Shown: positions 1-9,862 of the stretch, piece after piece
Layout: the number at the start of each line of letters is the position of its first letter
Position numbering within the stretch: position 1 is the first letter of the stretch
Assembly: GCF_963674925.1 (NCBI RefSeq)
Contig: NZ_OY771647.1
Span: forward strand, 2,495,501-2,559,500
Direction: 5' to 3'
DNA: 64,000 nucleotides
Source: an uncultured Draconibacterium sp.
GTDB lineage: Bacteria; Bacteroidota; Bacteroidia; Bacteroidales; Prolixibacteraceae
Made by a program: the position numbers and the translations under genes
The notes under the pieces: model-generated
What the model was told of the DNA's origin: nothing
Database searches by the model: none
The model's input: the letters and a program-made list of their open reading frames with translations, nothing else

Positions 1-2
1 AG

Positions 3-2165
3 ATGAAGATGAAATACATAAATAAACTTTTGCTGGGTGCCGTTTCTGTTCTTTTTATGGCATCCTGCGTTGATGATAGTTTACTCGATTACAGAGTCGA
101 TAAACCGGAAAGTCTTGTTCAACAGGAGTATTTGAATGATTACGATGTGTTGAAATCATATGTTGACAGAAGCGCCAGCCCCGATTTTAAATTGGGGGCC
201 GGAGTTTCACTAAACGCTTTTAACGAAAAAGGATTGGTTTATAGTCATATCATGTCAAACTTCGATGAAGTTACAGCAGGATATGCAATGAAACATGGTG
301 CAATTGTGCAAAACAATGGAAGCATGGACTTTTCAGGAGTTGAAAAGTTTATTGCTACCGCACAAGAAGCAGGTGTTACCATTTATGGACATACGCTTGC
401 GTGGCATGCCAATCAGAATGCTGAATACCTTAACGGTATAATTGCTGATCGGGAAATTGAAATTGATCCTAATGACGCCAACAACGCTTTGCATGCTACT
501 ACACCCGAAGCGAAAACCAACATTTGGGATTGGCAGCTTGAATACACAGTACCTACGCCATTAACACAGGGAGTGGAATATACATTAAAAATGCGTGCAA
601 AAGCCTCAAGTGCATTTACCGTTGGCTTTTGGCGGACTGATGGATCCTCAACCAATTACGGTCCGGACATAGCGTTTGGAGAAAGCTGGGGCGATGTTTC
701 CGTAACATTCACCCCGACAATAGATGCTACCAGATTGCAATTTTGTTTCGGAACATTTGGAGGTGATCTTTATTTTGATGACATGGTTCTTACCGCAAGT
801 GGTTCTGAAGAGAATTTAATTGAAAATGGAGCTTTCGATGACGAAGATCTAAGCGGATGGGGAAAACCAGGTTGGCATGCCTACACTTTTGGGGTTGAAC
901 CTGTCGCGGCAGGACCTGCTACGTGGTGGACAAACCTGGTAACTAACAGCGATGTTGAAGGTGATGATGTTTCCAGCTTCTTTGCCACAGAGGTAACTGT
1001 TGGCCCAAATCCCGCTACAATTGGTGCTGCGGGTACAGGAGCTGACGGTGTGGGTAAAGCAATTGTTGTAAAGTCGGGAGATAATCCTACTAACACATGG
1101 GATACTCAGTTCTTTGTAAAAGCACCCCAGCAACTGGAAGCTGGTCAAGCCTATCGGTTCAGTATGAAGGTTAAAGCGGATAAACCAGCTACAATATCTT
1201 CTCAATCGCATAATAATCCAGGGGGTTATGTATATTGGTCTATGATTGGTAATCCCGCAGTTACAACCGAATGGCAGGAATATACAAGTTCAGGAGTCAT
1301 TTCAGCCGAGCAGGCAGGCAATAGTGGTATGAACACCATCGCTTTTAATCTTGCAGAATTAGCGGAAGCCAATACGTACTATTTTGATGATATCGTATGG
1401 GAGATTGAGGAGTCGGGAAATACAATTCCACTGACACCCGAAGAAAAGGCAGATACCCTTTCCTGGGCATTGGAGAACTGGATTGCCGGTATGATGGAAG
1501 TATCGAAAGATTATGTTCATGCCTGGGATGTGGTGAATGAGCCAATGGATGATGGAAATCCGTCTGACATAAAAACTGGTGTTGGCAAAACGGATATGGC
1601 TGCTGATGAATTCTACTGGCAAGACTACCTGGGTAAAGACTATGCTGTTATGGCTTTCAACCTGGCAGCGCAATATGGTAGCCCTGAGGATAAATTATTC
1701 ATAAACGATTATAACCTGGAATACAACATTGATAAATGTAAAGGGCTTATAAAATATGTTGAGTACATCGAAGAGCAGGGGGCTCGTGTTGATGGAATCG
1801 GAACACAGATGCACATTAACACCAACTCGGATAAGGATAAAATTGTGGAAATGTTTAACCTGTTGGCGGCAACCGGAAAACTGATAAAAATATCAGAACT
1901 TGATATGGGTATTGCCGATGGAGTAAAAACAGCAAATGCAACCGAAGAAGACCTGCAAGCTCAGGCAGACATGTATCAGTTTGTTGTTGAAAAGTACCTG
2001 GAATTAATTCCGGCATCTCAACAATACGGTATTACTGCATGGAGTCCGCTTGATAGTCCTGACGACTCTTCATGGAGAGCCGGAGAACCAATTGGTCTTT
2101 GGAATGAAGGTTACTATAGAAAACCGGCTTATGCCGGATTTGCAAATGGCTTATCTGGTGAATAG
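3..2165 (+). CDS. GH10 endo-1,4-beta-xylanase with inserted carbohydrate-binding modules (lipoprotein)
   Basis: Cuts the beta-1,4-xylan backbone, most likely at the cell surface. The N-terminus is a lipoprotein signal peptide ending in a lipobox-like ASC (Cys about residue 22). The GH10 barrel begins at about residues 45-140 (GHTLAWHANQ strand), is interrupted by about 340 residues carrying two beta-sandwich modules of the CBM4/9/22 type, and resumes at about 485. The acid/base Glu is E513 in WDVVNEP and the nucleophile is E632 in ISELDM. Known Bacteroidota surface xylanases have this split layout. It is 720 aa, far longer than a bare GH10 of about 350 aa. The start sits at the window edge; a second Met two codons later is equally possible. 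It leads the xylan gene run and is followed by a strong terminator. Confidence 0.93.
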   Translation: MKMKYINKLLLGAVSVLFMASCVDDSLLDYRVDKPESLVQQEYLNDYDVLKSYVDRSASPDFKLGAGVSLNAFNEKGLVYSHIMSNFDEVTAGYAMKHGAIVQNNGSMDFSGVEKFIATAQEAGVTIYGHTLAWHANQNAEYLNGIIADREIEIDPNDANNALHATTPEAKTNIWDWQLEYTVPTPLTQGVEYTLKMRAKASSAFTVGFWRTDGSSTNYGPDIAFGESWGDVSVTFTPTIDATRLQFCFGTFGGDLYFDDMVLTASGSEENLIENGAFDDEDLSGWGKPGWHAYTFGVEPVAAGPATWWTNLVTNSDVEGDDVSSFFATEVTVGPNPATIGAAGTGADGVGKAIVVKSGDNPTNTWDTQFFVKAPQQLEAGQAYRFSMKVKADKPATISSQSHNNPGGYVYWSMIGNPAVTTEWQEYTSSGVISAEQAGNSGMNTIAFNLAELAEANTYYFDDIVWEIEESGNTIPLTPEEKADTLSWALENWIAGMMEVSKDYVHAWDVVNEPMDDGNPSDIKTGVGKTDMAADEFYWQDYLGKDYAVMAFNLAAQYGSPEDKLFINDYNLEYNIDKCKGLIKYVEYIEEQGARVDGIGTQMHINTNSDKDKIVEMFNLLAATGKLIKISELDMGIADGVKTANATEEDLQAQADMYQFVVEKYLELIPASQQYGITAWSPLDSPDDSSWRAGEPIGLWNEGYYRKPAYAGFANGLSGE

Positions 2166-2190
2166 TATCACATAGGTTTAGTTTAGGTGA

Positions 2191-2222
2191 AGAGACTGTC
2201 TTTATTAGACAGTCTCTTTTTT
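2191..2222 (+). terminator. Rho-independent terminator after the first GH10 gene
   Basis: A perfect 10-bp stem (AGAGACTGTC / GACAGTCTCT) with a 7-nt loop is followed directly by a T run. It starts 26 bases after the xylanase stop codon and separates that gene from the downstream xylan genes. Confidence 0.9.
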
Positions 2223-2540
2223 GTAGGATATTACCTTAATTGTCAGAACCAGCAAAAGTGCGCCTATCGAAATTCCGGATTGATTGGAAATAATCAATTA
2301 TTCAGATTGAAGCGTCTAAGAAGCGTTTTTATTCGCATAAATGATGAAATATGTGTAAAAGTAGAAATCAAATATTCAAAAACTAAAATCCAAAAATGAA
2401 CATCGTCCTAATTTTGAAGAAAAAGTACACGATTTACATACCTGAAAAAGAGAAGTAATAAAATTATGACCATTCGCGATATTGATTAATCAAAAGAACT
2501 AAATGACGAATCAATACCAATACTGAAATAAACCAATAAA
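2223..2540. other. Intergenic region, possible promoter for the GH115 operon
   Basis: No convincing gene. A TAATTTTG sequence at 2409-2416 fits the Bacteroidota -7 consensus TAnnTTTG and would drive the GH115 gene with a leader of about 120 nt, but no clear TTTG -33 element sits at the right distance. The small open frame over 2187-2399 begins inside the terminator and is not believed. Confidence 0.4.
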
Positions 2541-5090
2541 ATGAATAAAAAATTATTTGAGCTATATAGAGTTGCGACTGTTTGTTTGGTCTTTTTACAG
2601 TTTGCACTTTTTACACCGTTGTTTACAATAGCTCAGGATAGAATGGATTATATCGCGTCTACAGAAGAAGAGGGATCTTTTGGGCTAATTGAAAATGGTC
2701 AACCGGTACCAGTTGTACTCGGACAGAATGACTTTTCGGGAGTAAAATCGGTAGCAGAGTGGTTTGTAAACGATATAAATAGCATAACCGGCCAAACTCC
2801 CGCAATTTCAACTGCAAATTCGTCCTTACCTGAAGAAATAATTTTGGTTGGAACATTGGGTAAAAACGAATTGATTGACCAATTAATTCGTGCCGGGAAA
2901 ATTGATGCATCTGATATTGCAGACCAGTGGGAATGTAGTTTAACCCAAGTGGTTGAAAATCCGTTTCCGGGTGTAAAAAAAGCTTTGGTTTTGGCCGGAA
3001 GCGATAAGCGTGGAACTATTTATGCCATGCTCAACCTGTCGCGCGAAATGGGTGTTTCTCCCTGGTATTGGTGGGCCGATGTTCCGGTTGAAAAGAAAGA
3101 CCAGTTGTACGTTAAAGCGGGGCGATGGGTAACCGAATCACCAAAAGTAAAATACCGTGGTATTTTCTTAAACGATGAAGAACCGGCTCTTGGAAACTGG
3201 GCACGTGAAAAATTTGGCGGAATCAACCACAAATTTTATGCTCATGTTTTCGAACTTATTCTGCGTTTGCGTGGAAACTTTATGTGGCCCGCTATGTGGG
3301 GAAAAGCATTTTACGATGATGATCCGGCAAATGGACCATTAGCTGACAAACTAGGTATCGTTATGAGTACTTCGCACCACGAGCCTTTGGGAAGAGCCCA
3401 GGCCGAGTGGCACAAATATGGTTCAGGCCCATGGGACTACACAAAAAATAAAGATGTGCTATCCGATTTCTGGCAAAAAGGAATGGAGCGCAATAAAGAT
3501 TGGGAAACAATAGTAACCGTTGGTATGCGGGGCGATGGCGATGAAGCTATGGAAGAAGGCACAAACATAGCTTTGTTGGAAAATATTGTAAACGAACAAC
3601 GAAAAATCATCAGCGATGTTACCGGTAAAAAACCGGAAGAAACACCTCAGGTTTGGGCATTGTACAAAGAGGTGCAGGATTATTACGACAATGGTATGCG
3701 TGTGCCCGACGATGTAACACTTCTTTTGTGCGACGACAATTGGGGCGATGTGCGTAAATTGCCCGATGTAAACGCGCCAAAACACGAAGGTGGTTTTGGA
3801 ATGTACTATCATTTCGATTATGTAGGTGGTCCCCGCAATTATAAGTGGATAAATGTTACTCAAATCCAGCGGGTTTGGGAGCAGATGAACCTTACCTATA
3901 GCCACGGAGTGGATCGTATTTGGGTGGTAAACGTGGGCGACCTGAAACCGATGGAATATCCCATTAGCTTTTTCCTTGAAATGGCTTGGGATCCCACACA
4001 ATTTAATCCAAATAATTTAAAAGATTATATAAAAAACTGGAGTGCCGAGCAGTTTGGTGAAAACTATGCCGACGAAGCAGCCAGGATACTCAATCAATAC
4101 ACAAAATTCAACCACCGGGTTACACCCGAGTTACTGAATGCAAGAACCTACAGCATTGAAAATTATAATGAATTTGAACGCGTTCGTAACGAGTATCGTG
4201 ACTTGGCATTTGATGCACTTCGTCTTTACAACCTGATTCCGAATGCATACAAAGATGCTTTCGATCAACTGGTATTGTTTCCAACTAATGCTACAGCCAA
4301 TTTATACGAAATGTATTATGCGGTAGCCAAAAACAAGCAGTTGATTGCTAACAACGATATTGAGGCCAATTATTGGGCCGATGTTGTAGAAACCTGTTTT
4401 AAGCGTGATTCAGCGCTAACCGTTCATTACAATCAACAAATTGCCGGAGGAAAATGGAACCATATGATGGATCAGATTCGTATCGGATACACCTATTGGC
4501 AGGAACCCCGACAAGCAAAAATGCCAGCTGTTGAACGCGTGGAAATCCCTGAAGTGTTGAATAAAGAACTGGCATTTAAAGAGACGGATGGTTATGTTTC
4601 TATTGAGGCCGAAAACTATCAGAAGGCAAAGGGAACTGAAACAATTACATGGGAAGTTATTCCCGATCTGGGGAAAACAGCTTCAGCAGTAACTACCTTT
4701 CCGCAAAATGCTTACCCTGGTGAAAACGACAAGGTGTATCTCGAATACGCTGTTGATTTTACATCAACCGGTGATTTTGAGGTTCATGTATTGGTATCAC
4801 CAACGCTAAATTTTAATGCCAATAAAGGATTGCGTTATGCTGTTTCGTTCGATGAAGGTCAGGAGCAGGTGGTGAATATTAACGGAAAGTACCGGGGCGA
4901 ATTGGGCCCGTGGCAGGCTAATCGTATCATTAAAACAATTACGAATCATAAAATAAATAAAGAAGGCATACACCGTTTGCGTATTCGTGTGCTGGAGCCA
5001 GGAATTGTTTTTCAGAAAATAATGATAGACACCGGAGGCCTGAAACCAAGCTTTTTGGGAGCACCTGAAAGTAAACAAGTAAAATTTTAA
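2541..5090 (+). CDS. GH115 xylan alpha-1,2-glucuronidase
   Basis: Removes glucuronic or 4-O-methylglucuronic acid side chains from xylan, including from internal xylose residues, which is the known role of GH115. At 849 aa it has the family's length. An N-terminal signal sequence (hydrophobic segment at about residues 10-30, ending in AQD) implies export. It continues with an N-terminal alpha/beta domain, the central barrel (SPWYWWADVPV, the KYRGIFLNDEEPAL stretch, NFMWPAMWGKAF) and a C-terminal beta-sandwich from about 690 that is typical of the family. It ends 3 bp before the acetylesterase gene, so the two are co-transcribed. Its product, glucuronate, is the substrate source for the uxuB/uxuA genes further downstream. 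Confidence 0.93.
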   Translation: MNKKLFELYRVATVCLVFLQFALFTPLFTIAQDRMDYIASTEEEGSFGLIENGQPVPVVLGQNDFSGVKSVAEWFVNDINSITGQTPAISTANSSLPEEIILVGTLGKNELIDQLIRAGKIDASDIADQWECSLTQVVENPFPGVKKALVLAGSDKRGTIYAMLNLSREMGVSPWYWWADVPVEKKDQLYVKAGRWVTESPKVKYRGIFLNDEEPALGNWAREKFGGINHKFYAHVFELILRLRGNFMWPAMWGKAFYDDDPANGPLADKLGIVMSTSHHEPLGRAQAEWHKYGSGPWDYTKNKDVLSDFWQKGMERNKDWETIVTVGMRGDGDEAMEEGTNIALLENIVNEQRKIISDVTGKKPEETPQVWALYKEVQDYYDNGMRVPDDVTLLLCDDNWGDVRKLPDVNAPKHEGGFGMYYHFDYVGGPRNYKWINVTQIQRVWEQMNLTYSHGVDRIWVVNVGDLKPMEYPISFFLEMAWDPTQFNPNNLKDYIKNWSAEQFGENYADEAARILNQYTKFNHRVTPELLNARTYSIENYNEFERVRNEYRDLAFDALRLYNLIPNAYKDAFDQLVLFPTNATANLYEMYYAVAKNKQLIANNDIEANYWADVVETCFKRDSALTVHYNQQIAGGKWNHMMDQIRIGYTYWQEPRQAKMPAVERVEIPEVLNKELAFKETDGYVSIEAENYQKAKGTETITWEVIPDLGKTASAVTTFPQNAYPGENDKVYLEYAVDFTSTGDFEVHVLVSPTLNFNANKGLRYAVSFDEGQEQVVNINGKYRGELGPWQANRIIKTITNHKINKEGIHRLRIRVLEPGIVFQKIMIDTGGLKPSFLGAPESKQVKF

Positions 5091-5093
5091 GGA

Positions 5094-7019
5094 ATGAAAA
5101 AAAATAGATTGCAGTACAGTTTTTTAGGTTTATTACTCCTTTTCTTGTTTTGCGGAGAACTAAACGCTGCTGTAAAATTACCACGTTTGGTAAGTAATGG
5201 AATGGTCCTTCAGCGTAACGAGCCGGTTACTATTTGGGGCTGGGCCGATGCCGGCGAAAATATTGAAATTGATTTTTTAGGAAAAGTTTTTAAAACCAAG
5301 GCAGATAGGAACGGAAACTGGCAGCTTGAGCTAAACGCAATGGCTGCCGGTGGTCCGTATTCCATGACGATTAACGATGTGGTGCTCAACGATATTTTAG
5401 TTGGCGATGTTTGGCTGGCTTCGGGGCAGTCGAATATGGAGCTGCAGCTACGCCGGGTAATGGATTTATATGCCGACGAGATTTTGAAAATAAATACCGA
5501 CCAGATTCGCCTATTCCGTTCTTCAACACGTGAAAATGCAGAGAGCGAAAAAGCTGATTATCCCGATGGAAAGTGGCTGTCATCAACACCTGAAAATATC
5601 ATGGAATTTTCGGCCATTGCCTGGTTTTTTGCCGATAAGATTCATCAATCTAAAGATGTTCCGGTTGGCATAATCAGCACGGCAATTGGCGGCTCGCCGG
5701 CTGAGGCCTGGTTAAGTAAAGATAAAGTAACACCATTTCTCGATGAATGGTTAGAGCAAGGTAAAAAGATTGACTCGATGCGTGCAGCCTACGTTGAAAA
5801 GAATGGAGAAATAAAACCGTACTATTGGGGCGCAGAAGTAAACAAGAACGATCCCGGAGCAGGAAAATGGTCAAAAAACGATGTTGATGTTTCCGGCTGG
5901 CCGCAAATTTCTCTGCCGGGTTACTGGACAGATAAAGGGGTTAATTTTTGGAACGGCTCCATATGGTTTTATAAAGAATTTGAACTGGATGAATCCTTGG
6001 CCGGAGAAGAAGCCATTTTGCGACTGGGACGTATTATCGACAGCGACTCGGCTTTTGTAAACGGAACTTTTGTGGGCAACATTACTTATCAATATCCACC
6101 ACGAATTTATACGATTCCTGAAGGCGTTTTAAAAGCCGGTACAAACAAAGTAATGGTGCGCGTATTTAACCAGGGCGGACGCGGTGGTTTTGTAGAAGAA
6201 AAACCATACGAAGTGCGTGTTGGTAACAAGGTGATCGATATTACCGGCGACTGGCAATACCATATTGGAGCTGAGTTAAACCCTCCAAGAACAAATTTTG
6301 GAGGCCTCGGGTTTCGTCCGGGAGGTTTGTACAATTCGTTGATAAATCCGATGAAAGAATACACGGTTAAAGGGGTAATTTGGTATCAGGGAGAAACCAA
6401 TGCCGGACGTGGCTTTCAATATCGTCAGTTATTTAAAGACCTGATTGTGGATTGGAGAGTTCAGTTGAAGAAACCGGCTTTGCCTTTCCTGTTTGTACAA
6501 TTGGCAAATCTTGGGGTTCCGAATAAACAACCTGTTGAAAATGGCTGGGCCGAAACGCGCGATGCACAACGCCGTGCGCTGGAACTTCCAAACACCGGGA
6601 TGGCAGTAGCTTTTGATATTGGCGAATGGAACGACATTCATCCGCTCAACAAAAAGGAAGTAGCTCGTCGTTTGTTTTTGGAAGCCGAAAGAGTGGCATA
6701 CGGAAACGATGAGATTGTTAGTGCAGGTCCGCTTTACAAATCGATGAAAGTAGAAGATGGAAGTATTTTGCTCACTTTCACATCTGTAGGATCGGGATTA
6801 TTTGCAAACAATAAACTTGAAGGATTTCAGATAGCAGGAGAGGATGGCAAGTTTGTTTGGGCTAATGCCGTGGTGATGAGCAAAAATACGGTTAAGGTTT
6901 GGAGCAGAAATGTAAAAGAACCGGTAGCCGTTCGATATGCCTGGGATGGAAACCCGGCCGGATCCAACTTAAAAAACAAAGAATATCTGCCGGCATCGCC
7001 TTTTACAACCGAAGATTAA
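5094..7019 (+). CDS. SASA/SGNH-family carbohydrate acetylesterase (sialate O-acetylesterase-like, probable acetyl-xylan esterase)
   Basis: Likely removes O-acetyl groups from xylan or xylo-oligosaccharides. A signal peptide (residues 1-25) is followed by an SGNH hydrolase with nucleophile S113 in the ASGQSNME block and the D-x-H pair D514/H516 in WNDIHP; the GVIWYQGE block is the oxyanion-side motif. A galactose-binding-like beta-sandwich (about residues 250-390) is inserted inside the catalytic domain, as in sialate O-acetylesterase homologues. Those homologues are often annotated as 9-O-acetylesterase, but the neighbours argue for xylan. It sits 3 bp after the GH115 stop and 30 bp before the transporter. 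Exact substrate is inference. Confidence 0.85.
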   Translation: MKKNRLQYSFLGLLLLFLFCGELNAAVKLPRLVSNGMVLQRNEPVTIWGWADAGENIEIDFLGKVFKTKADRNGNWQLELNAMAAGGPYSMTINDVVLNDILVGDVWLASGQSNMELQLRRVMDLYADEILKINTDQIRLFRSSTRENAESEKADYPDGKWLSSTPENIMEFSAIAWFFADKIHQSKDVPVGIISTAIGGSPAEAWLSKDKVTPFLDEWLEQGKKIDSMRAAYVEKNGEIKPYYWGAEVNKNDPGAGKWSKNDVDVSGWPQISLPGYWTDKGVNFWNGSIWFYKEFELDESLAGEEAILRLGRIIDSDSAFVNGTFVGNITYQYPPRIYTIPEGVLKAGTNKVMVRVFNQGGRGGFVEEKPYEVRVGNKVIDITGDWQYHIGAELNPPRTNFGGLGFRPGGLYNSLINPMKEYTVKGVIWYQGETNAGRGFQYRQLFKDLIVDWRVQLKKPALPFLFVQLANLGVPNKQPVENGWAETRDAQRRALELPNTGMAVAFDIGEWNDIHPLNKKEVARRLFLEAERVAYGNDEIVSAGPLYKSMKVEDGSILLTFTSVGSGLFANNKLEGFQIAGEDGKFVWANAVVMSKNTVKVWSRNVKEPVAVRYAWDGNPAGSNLKNKEYLPASPFTTED

Positions 7020-7049
7020 ATTGAAAAAATCAATTAATAAAAAAATCAA

Positions 7050-8504
7050 ATGAAAACTACTTCACAGAAAGTTTCTGTACTGGAAAAAATTGGATATAGC
7101 CTTGGTGACCTGGCTGCCAACCTTGTGTTTCAAACCCTGGTTACTTTCCTTGCTTTTTTCTATACCGACATTTATGGATTGCAGAATGATCATGCCTCAG
7201 TAATTATGCTGGTGGTAGGACTAGTTGCCGCTTTTGGCTTTAACCCAATTATTGGCGCTTTGGCCGACCGAACACGCTCACGATGGGGAAAGTTTCGCCC
7301 CTGGATTTTGTTTACAGCCATTCCATTGGGAGTTATAGCCTTGCTGGCTTTTACAACACCCGACTTTTCATACAAAGGGAAACTGATATACGCTGCCGGA
7401 ACTTACACCTTATTACTGTTGGCTTATGCTGCCAGTAACCTGCCATATTCGGCATTAAGCGGCGTGCTTACCGGCGACATGTCGGAGCGAAACAGTTTGT
7501 CGTCGTACCGATTTGCGGCCGTAATGTTTGCCCAGTTTTTTGTGCAGGTATTTATGTTGCCTATTATTTTGCACGTTGGTAAAGGCGATAAAGCCGCCGG
7601 AATTGAATCGGTAATGACATGGATGGCCATCATCGGTACCGTATTGTTGCTGATCACTTTTCTTACCACTAAAGAACGTGTAATTCCTAGGCCTGAACAG
7701 GAATCGAGCATAAAAGACGATTTGAGCGATTTGTTTAAAAACCGTCCCTGGATCATCATGTTAACGCTTACTATTCTTGTTTTTGTAACGCTGGCTATGA
7801 AAGGTGGATCGTACGTTTATTATTTCAATAATTACGTTGATGAAGTGGCGCTGCAAAGTTTTATTCAGCCAATTTTAGATTCGCTTTCGGCAATCGGGTT
7901 GAACTTTTTTGAATCGGATGTTGCATCGGCAGGGTTTGGTTTGTTTAACGCCGGAGGAATTATTTGCTCCATGATCGGTATTGCCGTTTCCAGTAAGCTG
8001 GCCAACAAATTCGGAAAACGCGATGTGTTCGGAACAACTTTATTTATTGCCACTCTGTTTATTGTATCCTTCATTTTTTACAATCCCGAAGATGTTCGCC
8101 TGATGTTTTTAGCGCAGGCACTGCACATGTTTTTCTATGGTGTAACTACTCCAATTCTTTGGGCGATGATTGCCGATGTTGCCGACTACTCGGAGTGGGT
8201 TAATAATCGTCGCGCTACGGCTATTATCTTTTCTGCAATGATGGTGGGCTTAAAAGCCGGATTGGCCATTGGAGGCGCAATTGTTACCTGGATTCTTGGT
8301 TTGTACGGTTACCTGTCGAAAGATGCAGTGGCGGCCGGTCAGGAACTGATTCAGCCCGAAAGTGTGGCTCAGGGAGCAAAAATGCTTGTAAGTATTTACC
8401 CGTCGATTCCGTTTTTGATCGGAGTTGCTTTACTGTTCTTCTACGAAATCAATAAAAGTAAAGAAGTACAGATACAGAAAGACTTACTTGAAAGAAGAAA
8501 ATAA
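7050..8504 (+). CDS. GPH-family (MFS) sugar:cation symporter
   Basis: Inner-membrane transporter of the glycoside-pentoside-hexuronide:cation symporter family, expected to import xylo-oligosaccharides, xylose or uronate-decorated products from the periplasm. It is 484 aa with about 12 membrane segments. The family signature is visible early: a GYSLGDLAANLVFQ start, then PIIGALADRTRSRWGKFRPW between helices 2 and 3. The mid-protein repeat of that region is also present (IADVADYSEW). It lies between the acetylesterase (30 bp) and the second GH10 gene (58 bp), so it belongs to the same transcription unit. Substrate is inferred from context only. Confidence 0.9.
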   Translation: MKTTSQKVSVLEKIGYSLGDLAANLVFQTLVTFLAFFYTDIYGLQNDHASVIMLVVGLVAAFGFNPIIGALADRTRSRWGKFRPWILFTAIPLGVIALLAFTTPDFSYKGKLIYAAGTYTLLLLAYAASNLPYSALSGVLTGDMSERNSLSSYRFAAVMFAQFFVQVFMLPIILHVGKGDKAAGIESVMTWMAIIGTVLLLITFLTTKERVIPRPEQESSIKDDLSDLFKNRPWIIMLTLTILVFVTLAMKGGSYVYYFNNYVDEVALQSFIQPILDSLSAIGLNFFESDVASAGFGLFNAGGIICSMIGIAVSSKLANKFGKRDVFGTTLFIATLFIVSFIFYNPEDVRLMFLAQALHMFFYGVTTPILWAMIADVADYSEWVNNRRATAIIFSAMMVGLKAGLAIGGAIVTWILGLYGYLSKDAVAAGQELIQPESVAQGAKMLVSIYPSIPFLIGVALLFFYEINKSKEVQIQKDLLERRK

Positions 8505-8562
8505 TAATTTCCAACGAAGTTTTTTGAAGGAAAAATAGTTTAAACCATATAACCATAAAAGA

Positions 8563-9708
8563 ATGAAAAAAATTAATGTATTTGTTTTGATGGTGCTGCT
8601 AGCTGGCATTTTGGGGGCGTGTAACAGTGGCACAACGACACAATCGAAGAAAGCACCAACCTTAAAAGATGCTTTTGCCGGTAAATTTCATATCGGTACA
8701 GCTTTAAATGAATGGCAAATAACCGGAAGGGATACCGCCGGAGTTGAGGTGATAAAAGATCAGTTTCAGGCTATTGTTGCCGAAAATTGTATGAAAAGCG
8801 GACCGATACATCCAAGAGAAGACGAATACAGATTTGAACTTCCCGATCAGTTTGTAGAATTTGGCGTAGCAAACGATAAATTTATAACCGGCCATTGTTT
8901 GATATGGCATTCGCAAGCTCCGCGCTGGTTCTTTACCGATGATGAAGGAAATGATGTTTCGCGTGAAGTGATGATTGAGCGCATGAAAGATCACATTTAC
9001 ACGGTAGTAGGCCGTTATAAAGGTAAAATTAAAGGTTGGGACGTTGTAAACGAAGCCATTATGGAAGATGGCAGTATGCGCAACAGTAAGTTCCGCCAAA
9101 TTGTTGGCGACGACTTTATTAAGCTGGCTTTCCAGTTTGCACATGAAGCCGATCCTGATGCAGAATTGTACTACAATGATTATAATGAATGGTTCCCTGG
9201 TAAACGCGATGCAATCGTTCAGATGGTGCGTGATTTAAAAGCTGATGGAATCCGGATTGACGGCATTGGTATGCAGGGACATATTGGAATGGATAGCCCT
9301 TCGCTGGAGGATTATGAGGCAGCAATTGAAGCCTACGCCAACGAAGGAATGAAAGTTATGGTTACCGAACTTGACATGTCGATTTTACCTAACCGTAGCA
9401 GGGATGTTGGTGCCGATATTGCTACCAGCTTTGAATATCAGCAAAGCCTGAATCCTTATACAGAAGGTGTTCCGGTAGAAAAAATGAACGAGTGGGACGA
9501 GCGTATGCTTGACTTTTTCCGTCTGTTCTTGAAACATTCCGATGCAGTTACACGCGTAACCTTGTGGGGTGTTTCTGATGCTACCTCGTGGAAAAACAAT
9601 TTCCCAATTCGTGGACGTACTGATTATCCTTTGTTGTTCGACAGAAACTATCAGCCAAAAAGTATTGTGGCAAAGTTAATTGAGGAAGCAAACAAAGCCG
9701 AAAAATAA
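8563..9708 (+). CDS. GH10 endo-1,4-beta-xylanase (compact, lipoprotein)
   Basis: A second GH10 xylanase, 381 aa with no accessory modules. It has a lipoprotein signal (hydrophobic stretch then GAC, Cys at about residue 20). The acid/base Glu is E164 in WDVVNEA and the nucleophile is E269 in VTELDMS; the conserved HCLIWHSQAPRW block is intact. Its compact form suggests it works on shorter oligosaccharides, probably on the periplasmic face, complementing the large modular enzyme at the start of the window; that division of labour is inference from other xylan loci. It is the last gene of the run that began with GH115 and is followed by a tetranucleotide repeat and a terminator. Confidence 0.94.
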   Translation: MKKINVFVLMVLLAGILGACNSGTTTQSKKAPTLKDAFAGKFHIGTALNEWQITGRDTAGVEVIKDQFQAIVAENCMKSGPIHPREDEYRFELPDQFVEFGVANDKFITGHCLIWHSQAPRWFFTDDEGNDVSREVMIERMKDHIYTVVGRYKGKIKGWDVVNEAIMEDGSMRNSKFRQIVGDDFIKLAFQFAHEADPDAELYYNDYNEWFPGKRDAIVQMVRDLKADGIRIDGIGMQGHIGMDSPSLEDYEAAIEAYANEGMKVMVTELDMSILPNRSRDVGADIATSFEYQQSLNPYTEGVPVEKMNEWDERMLDFFRLFLKHSDAVTRVTLWGVSDATSWKNNFPIRGRTDYPLLFDRNYQPKSIVAKLIEEANKAEK

Positions 9709-9718
9709 AATAATTGAT

Positions 9719-9802
<84 letters not shown>

Positions 9803-9862
9803 AATTTTAGTTAAATTGGTACTAAGGAAATTGAGTAATTAGCAAGCAAAATTTATAGTAAA

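Noticed and set aside
2187..2399. 70-codon open frame after the first xylanase
   Set aside because: It begins inside the strong terminator hairpin, shows no family resemblance and has no promoter of its own.
3459..4001. 180-codon minus-strand frame within the GH115 gene
   Set aside because: Antisense shadow; no start context and no family resemblance.
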